Shown one piece after another: positions 6,874-12,081 of a stretch of 12,081 bases of DNA. Positions within the stretch are counted from its first letter, which is position 1; each line of letters starts with the position of its first letter. The position numbers and the translations under genes are program-made. The notes under the pieces are model-generated. The model saw nothing but the letters and a program-made list of their open reading frames with translations, searched no databases and had not been told where the DNA came from. Origin of the DNA: CBDTTM01 sp965363355 (GTDB taxonomy: Bacteria > Bacillota > Negativicutes > Selenomonadales > Selenomonadaceae); assembly GCA_965363355.1 (NCBI GenBank), contig CBDTTM010000066.1, positions 1-12,081 on the forward strand, written 5' to 3'.

Positions 6874-7047
6874 ATGACTAGTGGAGATATTGTAACCTAT
6901 GTCATAGCGGCGATTATTTTGGTGGTATTTGGTATTGGGGCTAGAAAGATATATCGTAATTTCTTTCGTGGAGAGTCGGAGTGCTGCGGTTCAGATAGCT
7001 GCTCTTCGTGCTCAAGCTGCTCTTCAGGGCATGCGAAAAAAAGTTAA
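6874..7047 (+). CDS. FeoB-associated Cys-rich membrane protein
   Basis: This 57-residue peptide directly follows feoB, with AGGAG (6861-6865) 8 nt before its ATG. Residues 6-22 (IVTYVIAAIILVVFGIG) form one membrane helix; a basic stretch ARKIYRNFFR follows; the tail carries five cysteines in ECCGSDSCSSCSSCSS (C37, C38, C43, C46, C49). This matches the small family of FeoB-associated Cys-rich membrane proteins encoded after feoB in many Firmicutes, thought by position to take the role of FeoC or to handle Fe(II) at the channel. The positive-inside rule predicts that the Cys tail is cytoplasmic. The exact function is not established. A two-way terminator starts just beyond its stop and closes the operon. 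Confidence 0.88.
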   Translation: MTSGDIVTYVIAAIILVVFGIGARKIYRNFFRGESECCGSDSCSSCSSCSSGHAKKS

Positions 7048-7049
7048 TA

Positions 7050-7086
7050 AAAAAATGCATCTCGCAAAAGCCGAGATGCATTTTTT
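7050..7086. terminator. Two-way terminator between the feo operon and bioY
   Basis: A 15-bp perfect stem (7050-7064 with 7072-7086, core ATGCATCTCG/CGAGATGCAT) has a CAAAAGC loop, an A run on the left and T6 on the right. It can stop transcripts from both directions: the feo operon on the plus strand and bioY on the minus strand. Confidence 0.92.
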
Positions 7087-7095
7087 ATTGTAACT

Positions 7096-7680
7096 TCAAT
7101 GATGTGTAACAGGGCGTGGTTCCTGGATATAGCCGCTTTTTCGAAGTAATGGCAAAACGCGTCTTGCGATATAGGCGATGACAGCACTTTGGAGAACATC
7201 AAAAGTTATATAGGGAAGAAAGCCGATCCATAGGGATTGCAGCAAGGAAACGTCTTTATCAAGATAGTAATTCAATATGAGGTAAAGATGCAAGACACCA
7301 AATATATAGACGATCATAAGTCCCAAGACGATGACAGCAAATAAAGTTAAAAAATGGAATTTTTCAGCTTGATCGGTAAATCGTCCAATAATGTATGCGC
7401 AAAAAGCAAAGCCGATCAGATAACCAAAGGTTGGCTGGAAAATATACATAAGACCGCCGCCTCCGGTGAATACAGGCAGTCCAGCCAAACCGATGAAGAT
7501 GTAAAGAATCTGTGAATAAAATGCGGCCTTAGCGCCTAAAAGCAAGCCGGAAAAGGCGCAGAAGAAAAATTGCAGTGTAAATGGGACAACAGGTGTCGGA
7601 ATCTTGATGAAGGCTCCAACCGCAGTCAGTGCTGCAAAGAGTGAAATCAATACCAAAGTTCTAGTCTTTGTGTTTTGCAA
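7096..7680 (-). CDS. bioY: Biotin transporter BioY (S component)
   Basis: BioY is the membrane-embedded biotin-binding subunit of an ECF transporter and may use a shared EcfA/A'/T module encoded elsewhere. The protein (194 residues from this start) has about six hydrophobic segments. It shows the family pattern LVLISLFAALTAVGAFIKIPTPVVPFTLQ near the N-terminus, then SGLLLGAKAAFYSQILYIFIGLAGLPVFTGGGG and FQPTFGYLIGF, the region that lines the biotin site. I prefer TTG 7680: GAGAGG lies about 9 nt upstream of it, whereas the upstream ATG (7689) directly abuts that Shine-Dalgarno sequence with no spacing. The ATG start would add three residues (MFF). It diverges from bioDA across a BirA-type operator, so biotin repression is expected. 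Confidence 0.93.
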   Translation of the reverse strand: MQNTKTRTLVLISLFAALTAVGAFIKIPTPVVPFTLQFFFCAFSGLLLGAKAAFYSQILYIFIGLAGLPVFTGGGGLMYIFQPTFGYLIGFAFCAYIIGRFTDQAEKFHFLTLFAVIVLGLMIVYIFGVLHLYLILNYYLDKDVSLLQSLWIGFLPYITFDVLQSAVIAYIARRVLPLLRKSGYIQEPRPVTHH

Positions 7681-7715
7681 GAAAAACATCCTCTCGTCAT
7701 AGTAATTATAAGCAT

Positions 7716-7744
7716 AGTATAGTTATCTAAAACATTAATGTCAA
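7716..7744 (-). promoter_or_regulatory. Promoter of bioY
   Basis: On the minus strand, TTGACA (7744-7739), a 17-nt spacer and TATACT (7721-7716) give a near-consensus promoter. The -35 box is part of the left half-site of the BirA-like operator, so repressor binding would directly cover it. Confidence 0.78.
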
Positions 7745-7769
7745 CTATTGTTGTTTATTAGGTTGACAA
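7738..7769. promoter_or_regulatory. BirA-type biotin operator shared by bioY and bioDA
   Basis: ATGTCAACT (7738-7746), 14 nt, then GGTTGACAA (7761-7769) fits the bacterial BirA operator pattern TTGTNAACC-N14/16-GGTTNACAA; the right half matches fully and the left lacks only the two outermost bases. It lies between divergent biotin uptake and synthesis genes, as expected for a bifunctional biotin ligase/repressor. The birA gene itself is not in this window. Confidence 0.85.
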
Positions 7770-7791
7770 TATGGGCAAAAAGGAATAAAGT
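7763..7791 (+). promoter_or_regulatory. Promoter of bioDA
   Basis: TTGACA (7763-7768), a 17-nt spacer and TAAAGT (7786-7791; four of six consensus bases) point toward bioD. The -35 box lies in the right half-site of the BirA-like operator. The weaker -10 predicts lower output than the bioY promoter. Confidence 0.65.
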
Positions 7792-7832
7792 GTTTTTGGA
7801 TTAAAAAGATTTTATATAGAGGGTGACAAAAC

Positions 7833-8576
7833 TTGAAAGGTTTATTCATTACAGCGACGGATACGAATGTCGGAAAAACAATGATCACAGGTGCTATTGC
7901 TGCAGCTTGCAAAGAAAGAGGGATAAATATTGGCGTGTTTAAACCGCTTGCATCCGGTGGGATAGTAAATGAAGCAGGAGAATTAGTCTCAGAAGATGCC
8001 AATTTTTTGATGAAGGCAGCCAAGATAGGCGAAGAAAAGAGACGAGAAGTCAATGAAGTTTGCCTTGGTCCAGCGATGACGCCAGCAGTTGCCGCAAAAA
8101 TCACGGGAAAGACGATTGATATGGAAAAACTCGCACTGCATATAGAAGAAAGATCAAAACAATATGATCTAGTTCTAGTTGAAGGTGTTGGCGGGTTAGC
8201 TGCACCGCTTTGGCAGGATTATTGCGTGACGGATTTCATCGAGAGACTGGGGTTGCCAGCTCTTTTGGTTGCGGATGCAGGTCTTGGTTCTATCAATCAC
8301 ACGGTACTCAGTGCTTTTTATGCAAAGGAGCATAATGTTCGTTTGCGGGGCATTATTTTAAACCGCTGGGACGATCGCGAAGAGGAAGTCTTAAACGAGA
8401 CGAATGCCGCTTATATTGAGCAGTTTACGCAATTGCCGATTTGGGGCAAGATGCCGATAACCAACACGATAAGCGTAGAGAAAAATTGCACGGAAAAATT
8501 AGCACAAATTGCACAGGCAAATTTAGCGATTGAAAAAATAATCGATTGTATGAAGATAGAGGGAGGAATTCGATGA
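7833..8576 (+). CDS. bioD: Dethiobiotin synthetase
   Basis: BioD closes the ureido ring of dethiobiotin from 7,8-diaminopelargonate, CO2 and ATP in the cytoplasm, the penultimate biotin step. The 247-residue protein opens with the P-loop TATDTNVGKT (7-16). It has the substrate lysine in FKPLASGG (K37), TPAVAAKI near 83-90 and VEGVGGL (116-122), all BioD signatures; SINHTVLSAFYAKE later also fits the family. The start is TTG 7833, supported by AGAGGGTGA (7818-7826) 6 nt upstream; no ATG gives a complete P-loop. It overlaps bioA by four bases (ATGA), so the two are probably translationally coupled. bioB and bioF are not here and must lie elsewhere if the pathway is complete. Confidence 0.96.
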   Translation: MKGLFITATDTNVGKTMITGAIAAACKERGINIGVFKPLASGGIVNEAGELVSEDANFLMKAAKIGEEKRREVNEVCLGPAMTPAVAAKITGKTIDMEKLALHIEERSKQYDLVLVEGVGGLAAPLWQDYCVTDFIERLGLPALLVADAGLGSINHTVLSAFYAKEHNVRLRGIILNRWDDREEEVLNETNAAYIEQFTQLPIWGKMPITNTISVEKNCTEKLAQIAQANLAIEKIIDCMKIEGGIR

Positions 8577-9955
8577 AAATGGAAAATCCAGTTGAAGTGC
8601 TCGATAAAAAGTATGTATGGCATCCGTTTACACAGATGCAGCAATGGCTTACAGCGCCACAAACCGTGATAACCGATGCCGATGGGATACGTTTGTATGA
8701 TGCCGAAGGCAATTCATATTATGATGGCGTATCCTCGCTTTGGGTCAATATCCATGGACATAAGAGAAAAGAAATCGATGAAGCTATAAAAAATCAGCTA
8801 AGTCATGCTGCGCACACGACATCCTTGGGGCTTGCCAGTGTTCCGGCAGCAAAACTTGCACAAATGCTAGTAAATGTTTCGCCGGAAGGGCTTGAAAAGC
8901 TATTTTATTCAGATGATGGAGCGACTGCTGTCGAGATCGCTCTGAAAATGGCTTTTCAGTATTGGCAGATTAAAGGAAAATCAAAAAAAACCAAATTCAT
9001 CACGCTCAAAAGTGCTTATCATGGCGATACCATCGGTGCCGTCAGCGTCGGCGGGATCGATCTTTTCCATCAGGTCTATCAGCCAATGCTTTTCGAGACA
9101 TACCATGTATCATCGCCTTCTTGTTATCATTGTAAATTGGCTAAACAGGAGAGCTGTCATAGAGAATGTCTCGATGAGTTAGAAAATGTCTTAAAAGAAC
9201 ACGCTGATGAAATCGGCGCTATGATCATCGAGCCATTGGTTCAGGCAGCCGCCGGGATGTTGATGGCGCCAGAAGGCTATTTGCGGCGAGTGCGTGAATT
9301 GACAAAAAAATATGATGTGTTATTGATTGCTGATGAAGTTGCCGTTGGCTTTGGGCGGACGGGGAAAATGTTCGCCTGTGAGCATGAGGGTGTCAGTCCG
9401 GATTTCATGTGCATATCAAAAGGGATAACGGGCGGTTATATGCCTCTTGCGGCAACGCTGACGACCATGGAAGTATTCAATGCATTTTTAGGTACAGCGG
9501 CAGATAAAAGAACGTTTTATCATGGGCATTCTTATACAGGGAATCAGCTTGGCTGTGCTGCAGGAATTGCCAGTTTAAAAATATTTGAAACCGATAAAGT
9601 CCTTGAAAAAATGCAAGTGAAAATCAAAGTCGCAGCGAAAAAATTGACGGATATCGCTGCTATGGAACATGTTGGGGAGGCACGTCAGTGCGGATTGATC
9701 ATCGGCATTGAAATCGTAGAAGATAAAAAAATGAAAAAACCGTATTCTTGGAAAAAAGCAATGGGCGGTGAAGTTTGTTTGAAGGCAAGAGAACATGGCT
9801 TGTTCATTCGTCCGGTAGGCGATGTCATCGTATTCATGCCGCCTCTTTGCAGTACGGTTGAAGAAATAGAGGACATGCTGTCTATTTTGAAACAGGCACT
9901 TCACGAAGTCACGGAACTTGGTCAAAGCACAGGCTGTGATGGTGGGCTCTTTTAA
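8573..9955 (+). CDS. bioA: Adenosylmethionine-8-amino-7-oxononanoate aminotransferase
   Basis: BioA is a PLP enzyme that makes 7,8-diaminopelargonate from KAPA, normally with S-adenosylmethionine as amino donor; its product is the BioD substrate. The 460-residue protein is a class-III aminotransferase with WHPFTQMQQW (16-25), DGVSSLWVNIHGH (51-63), SDDGATAVEIALKMA (113-127) and SAYHGDT (147-153). The cofactor aspartate is D254 in IADEVAVGFGRTG and the Schiff-base lysine is K283 in SKGITGG. A four-cysteine cluster, C184-x2-C187-x7-C195-x3-C199, lies before the IIEPLVQ segment, as in several Firmicutes homologues. The start is ATG 8573, 6 nt after GGGAGG and overlapping the bioD stop. Whether lysine replaces SAM as donor cannot be judged. 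No clear terminator follows. Confidence 0.96.
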   Translation: MKMENPVEVLDKKYVWHPFTQMQQWLTAPQTVITDADGIRLYDAEGNSYYDGVSSLWVNIHGHKRKEIDEAIKNQLSHAAHTTSLGLASVPAAKLAQMLVNVSPEGLEKLFYSDDGATAVEIALKMAFQYWQIKGKSKKTKFITLKSAYHGDTIGAVSVGGIDLFHQVYQPMLFETYHVSSPSCYHCKLAKQESCHRECLDELENVLKEHADEIGAMIIEPLVQAAAGMLMAPEGYLRRVRELTKKYDVLLIADEVAVGFGRTGKMFACEHEGVSPDFMCISKGITGGYMPLAATLTTMEVFNAFLGTAADKRTFYHGHSYTGNQLGCAAGIASLKIFETDKVLEKMQVKIKVAAKKLTDIAAMEHVGEARQCGLIIGIEIVEDKKMKKPYSWKKAMGGEVCLKAREHGLFIRPVGDVIVFMPPLCSTVEEIEDMLSILKQALHEVTELGQSTGCDGGLF

Positions 9956-10008
9956 TCCTCGTTGTTTATTTTGTGACATATAGCACAGCCAGTAATCAGG
10001 GGGAGCTG

Positions 10009-10028
10009 TTATACTTGATACAGTATAA
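10009..10028. promoter_or_regulatory. Inverted repeat upstream of the flavodoxin gene, candidate operator
   Basis: TTATACT-TGATAC-AGTATAA is a perfect 7-6-7 inverted repeat. It lies about 20 nt upstream of an extended -10 promoter motif, TGCTATACT (10045-10053). Position and symmetry suit a dimeric regulator, but I do not recognise the family. Confidence 0.4.
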
Positions 10029-10044
10029 AAAGCGGTGGAAAACA

Positions 10045-10053
10045 TGCTATACT
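10045..10053 (+). promoter_or_regulatory. Possible extended -10 promoter of the flavodoxin gene
   Basis: TG-C-TATACT is an extended -10 element with no good -35 box at 17 nt. The predicted leader of about 80 nt contains the hairpin CGAAGGA (10092-10098) / TCTTTCG (10113-10119), 11 nt before the AAGGAG ribosome binding site. Read-through from bioA is also possible because no terminator is visible between them. Confidence 0.4.
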
Positions 10054-10142
10054 TTTACTGCTGCATAAAAAATTACTGGTTACTACTATATCGAAGGACC
10101 GCGCTTTAAAGATCTTTCGGGAGATAAACAAAGGAGATTTTT

Positions 10143-10697
10143 ATGGGGAAATGGTTTATTGTGTATTCTTCACTTACGGGGAATACGGAAAAAGTTGGGC
10201 AGGCAATTTTGTCGGGGGCACCAGAAGGTTCGATTGCTAAAAATTGTCGCGAAATCGATGACTTTTTATTGGAATCGGCTGATTTTGATGTGATTGTCGT
10301 TGGCTATTGGCTCAAAAGAGGCGGTGCAGACCCTCTGACGCTGAAAATCTTGCCGCAGATTACGGGAAAACGAGTCATTTTATTTGAAACGCATGGGACG
10401 ATGCCAAATACAGAACATGCAATTACGGCCTTTGCCAGAGCGGCGTATCAGCTTGGTGCCGATTGTGAGATTCTGGGAACTTTTGCTTGCCAGGGAAAAA
10501 TAAACCCCAAATTGATAGCTCGTCGCCAAGATGCTCCGGCCGATGATCCGCATGGTCCATCGGAAAAAAATCAACAACGCTGGGCTGTCGGTGCAGAACG
10601 GCCAAATAATGAAGATTTAGAGGCAGCAAAGGATTTTGCCGCTGCGATGCAAAGAAAAATTGAAATTATAGCTCGTTACCGTGAAAAACAAGCATAG
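10143..10697 (+). CDS. Flavodoxin family protein (BilS-like, Flavodoxin_3 type)
   Basis: This 184-residue cytoplasmic protein opens with FIVYSSLTGNTEKV (5-18), the FMN phosphate-binding loop S/T-x-T-G-N-T of flavodoxins. VIVVGYWLKRGGADP (about 51-65), KRVILFETHGTMPN and LGTFACQGKINPKL are typical of the Flavodoxin_3 branch, which includes BilS of the bilirubin-reduction genes in gut Firmicutes. It should bind FMN and carry electrons. Neither bilR nor any reductase is next to it, so I do not assign a bilirubin role. The start ATG 10143 has AAGGAG (10131-10136) 6 nt upstream. It stands alone between the biotin and metal-regulator units. The family call is firm; partner and substrate are unknown. 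Confidence 0.85.
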   Translation: MGKWFIVYSSLTGNTEKVGQAILSGAPEGSIAKNCREIDDFLLESADFDVIVVGYWLKRGGADPLTLKILPQITGKRVILFETHGTMPNTEHAITAFARAAYQLGADCEILGTFACQGKINPKLIARRQDAPADDPHGPSEKNQQRWAVGAERPNNEDLEAAKDFAAAMQRKIEIIARYREKQA

Positions 10698-10743
10698 TAC
10701 AGATCGATAGCTGTTTAGTCAGGATACGATGTTATGGCGAAAT

Positions 10744-10835
10744 AAATAGAGACAGCCAAAGATGGCGCCTAAAAGGAAGCTCACATACCTGTGAGAGTAT
10801 CTTTTTAGGCCGATCTAAAAAGGCGGTCTCTATTT
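10744..10835 (+). terminator. 92-nt rod-like hairpin, likely terminator or structured RNA
   Basis: Four stacked stems make one long imperfect hairpin: AAATAGAGAC-a-GCC (10744-10757) with GGC-g-GTCTCTATTT (10822-10835); AGAT (10760-10763) with ATCT (10813-10816); GCCTAAAAGG (10767-10776) with CTTTTTAGGC (10801-10810); and CTCACA (10780-10785) with TGTGAG (10790-10795) around a TACC loop. The sequence TTTGTTTT at its 3' edge could give a U tail. It lies 46 nt after the flavodoxin stop codon. It matches no riboswitch class that I know. A terminator is the simplest reading, but the size and internal loops are unusual. Confidence 0.6.
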
Positions 10836-10853
10836 GTTTTACCTGAATAAATA

Positions 10854-10862
10854 TGTTAATAT
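10854..10862 (+). promoter_or_regulatory. Probable promoter of the fur-family gene
   Basis: TG-T-TAATAT (10854-10862) is an extended -10 element. TTGTTT (10834-10839), 17 nt upstream of the -10 hexamer, is a weak -35 box that overlaps the right arm of the long hairpin. The start would lie near 10869. Confidence 0.5.
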
Positions 10863-10876
10863 ACCTATATACGAAA

Positions 10877-10887
10877 ATTACGATTTA
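10877..10887. promoter_or_regulatory. Perfect half of a Firmicutes-type Zur box
   Basis: ATTACGATTTA equals one full half of the Zur consensus TAAATCGTAAT-N-ATTACGATTTA. The other half is not recognisable; instead TACGA occurs twice in the same direction (10870-10874 and 10879-10883). It lies in the leader or start region, partly overlapping the ribosome binding site of the fur-family gene, where autoregulation is plausible. Confidence 0.4.
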
Positions 10888-10899
10888 GGAAGTGGCACT

Positions 10900-11325
10900 A
10901 TGGAGCAAGGGCTTTCAAGATTGCGAGAAAAAGGTTATAAGATAACGCCGCAAAGACGAGCGGTTTTAACAGCACTTTTAGATGGTGGACGTTTCGCAAC
11001 AGCACAACAAGTGCTGGAAAATGTGAAGAAAACCCAACCAGATGTTTCGTTAGATACAATTTATCGGAATTTATCCTTGATGGAAGAACTGGGAATTGTC
11101 CATGAAATACATCGCCATATGGGGAACGTTTATGAAGTCATTCGCCAAGGAGAACATCATCATCACATTGTTTGTACCGAATGCGGCAAAACAGAATGCC
11201 TCGATATATGCCCGGTGAAAGAAGAATATAATGTGAGTGCGGCAAAAAAAGGATTTATTATTACGGGACATATTTTTGAGTTTTATGGAATATGCCAAAA
11301 TTGCCAAAAAACAGGCAAGGCATAG
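10900..11325 (+). CDS. Fur-family metal-responsive regulator (Zur-like by context)
   Basis: This 141-residue DNA-binding repressor has a winged-helix N-terminal domain: ITPQRRAVL (15-23) and the recognition helix SLDTIYRNLSLMEELGIV (50-67). The C-terminal metal and dimer domain carries GEHHHHIVCTEC (84-95) and a final CQNC (132-135). The paired CxxC motifs (C92/C95 and C132/C135) form the structural zinc site; the His-rich stretch supplies likely sensing ligands. ATG 10900 is chosen for AGGA (10887-10890) upstream and a normal N-terminus; the in-frame TTG at 10834 would sit in the hairpin. The ABC ATPase gene begins 16 nt after its stop, so the two are probably one operon. Fur, Zur and Mur cannot be separated with certainty from sequence; the zinc-type ABC neighbour and half Zur box favour Zur. 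Confidence 0.9.
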   Translation: MEQGLSRLREKGYKITPQRRAVLTALLDGGRFATAQQVLENVKKTQPDVSLDTIYRNLSLMEELGIVHEIHRHMGNVYEVIRQGEHHHHIVCTECGKTECLDICPVKEEYNVSAAKKGFIITGHIFEFYGICQNCQKTGKA

Positions 11326-11341
11326 GGAAAGGTTGTTGTTT

Positions 11342-12081
11342 GTGGAAAATAAAGTGAGCCACCATGCGGCTTTGAATGAGGCGGATTGCTCGAAGCTGTG
11401 TTGTACAAAAATCGAGAATTTTGCAGTCCGAATTGGCCAAACAGAAATTTTTAAAAATGTAAATATACATGTTCATTGCGGTCAGCTTACGGCAGTGATC
11501 GGTCCAAATGGGGCGGGGAAGAGTACGCTTTTGCGGGCAATCTTAGGCGAGGTCGCACACACGGGCAGCCTTCATTACGTGGATGCTAAGGGAGCACATA
11601 CAGGAAGCCCCATCATAGGGTATGTGCCACAGCATTTGCGCTTTGATACAAGTTCACCGACAAGTGTGCTGGACATTTTCATGGCATGCCTCACGAATAG
11701 GCCCGTATGGCTTTGCCGTCCAGGCAAGATACGAGAGCTTGTTTTGAAAGACTTGAAGCGAGTGAAGGCGGAGCATTTGATCGATCGCCGACTGGGTGCA
11801 CTTTCTGGTGGAGAATTGCAGCGGGTTTTGCTGGCGTTAGCTTTGCAGCCATTGCCGGATTTATTGCTTTTAGATGAACCAGTATCTGGGGTCGACCAAA
11901 ATGGCTTAGAGCTCTTTTATAATATTGTTGCTGATTTGCGTGCGAAAGAGGATATGGCAATCATCTTGATTTCCCATGACCTAGATCTGGTGGCAAAATA
12001 TGCTGACCATGTCGTTTTGCTCAATAAAGAGGTCGTTTGCAGTGGAACGCCGCAAGATGTCTTCATGGATGAGCGAACAAA
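11342..12081 (+). CDS. Metal ABC transporter ATP-binding protein, ZnuC/AdcC type (3' truncated)
   Basis: The visible 246 codons encode a nearly complete ABC ATPase that would power uptake of zinc or manganese through a partner permease, likely encoded just beyond the window. Motifs in order are Walker A GPNGAGKST (54-62), Q-loop YVPQ (Q97), signature LSGGELQ (154-160), Walker B LLLLDEP (174-180) and H-loop SHD (H212). The spacing and the short segment DIFMACLTNRP after the Q-loop fit the metal-type (ZnuC/MntB) group. GTG 11342 has AAAGG 9 nt upstream; TTG 11336 or 11333 are alternatives. The first 22 residues are an extension before the first beta strand and contain H7, H8, C16, C20 and C21. 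It follows the Fur-family gene by 16 nt, which suggests joint zinc-dependent control. The frame is open at the window edge. Confidence 0.92.
   Translation, partial: MENKVSHHAALNEADCSKLCCTKIENFAVRIGQTEIFKNVNIHVHCGQLTAVIGPNGAGKSTLLRAILGEVAHTGSLHYVDAKGAHTGSPIIGYVPQHLRFDTSSPTSVLDIFMACLTNRPVWLCRPGKIRELVLKDLKRVKAEHLIDRRLGALSGGELQRVLLALALQPLPDLLLLDEPVSGVDQNGLELFYNIVADLRAKEDMAIILISHDLDLVAKYADHVVLLNKEVVCSGTPQDVFMDERT

Noticed and set aside
9956..10142. FMN (RFN) or other known riboswitch before the flavodoxin gene
   Set aside because: None of the conserved RFN blocks (such as AGGGTGAAATTCCCGACC-like segments) is present; only generic hairpins are seen.
10744..10835. MITE or insertion-sequence remnant formed by the 14-bp inverted repeat
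   Set aside because: I see no target-site duplication at its ends and no second copy in the window. The nested stems fit an RNA hairpin better, although a genome-wide search could revive the idea.
10834..10899. TTG 10834 as the start of the Fur-family protein
   Set aside because: It lies within the hairpin arm and proposed -35 region with no ribosome binding site, and the extra 22 residues are unlike Fur N-termini; ATG 10900 has AGGA at proper spacing.

Overview
The window reads as ordinary chromosome of an anaerobic, low-to-mid GC Firmicute. The promoters are sigma-A type (TTGACA-N17-TATAAT), Shine-Dalgarno sites are strong, TTG/GTG starts occur, and there are several U-tailed intrinsic terminators. 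The gene set (lactate permease, FeoAB with a FeoB-associated Cys-rich peptide, SEC-C-tagged methionine aminopeptidase, BioY/BioD/BioA) and the protein style suggest the Negativicutes (Selenomonas/Sporomusa relatives). That placement is inference from gene content, not a measured phylogeny. I see no rRNA or tRNA genes, insertion sequence, prophage or CRISPR array.

Layout: 1-462 is the 3' end of a chemoreceptor gene, closed by a terminator. 463-897 is AT-rich and ends in a consensus promoter with a GntR/LldR-like palindrome, a second 16-bp palindrome and a leader of about 150 nt for the L-lactate permease gene (898-2487). Tandem hairpins, one of them a two-way terminator, separate it from a convergent membrane-anchored polysaccharide deacetylase (2638-3486, minus). 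That gene diverges from a SEC-C-tagged methionine aminopeptidase (3653-4525). A ferrous-iron operon follows: two Fur-box-like sites flank its promoter, then feoA, feoB and a 57-residue Cys-rich membrane peptide, ending in another two-way terminator.

7096-9955 is a biotin module. bioY (minus) and bioDA (plus) diverge from one BirA-type operator whose two half-sites coincide with the -35 boxes of the opposing promoters, so uptake and synthesis are probably repressed together. bioD and bioA overlap by ATGA. Next come a BilS-like flavodoxin (10143-10697) behind a structured leader, a 92-nt rod-like imperfect hairpin, a Fur-family regulator (10900-11325), and the start of a ZnuC-like metal ABC ATPase that runs off the window. 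The last two look like one metal-homeostasis operon, and a perfect half of the Firmicutes Zur box just upstream favours zinc.

Most protein-coding content is well-known families. The parts most worth a second look are regulatory: the shared BirA/-35 architecture, the lactate permease leader, the paired Fur sites and the long hairpin before the fur-family gene. I found no convincing new multi-gene system.
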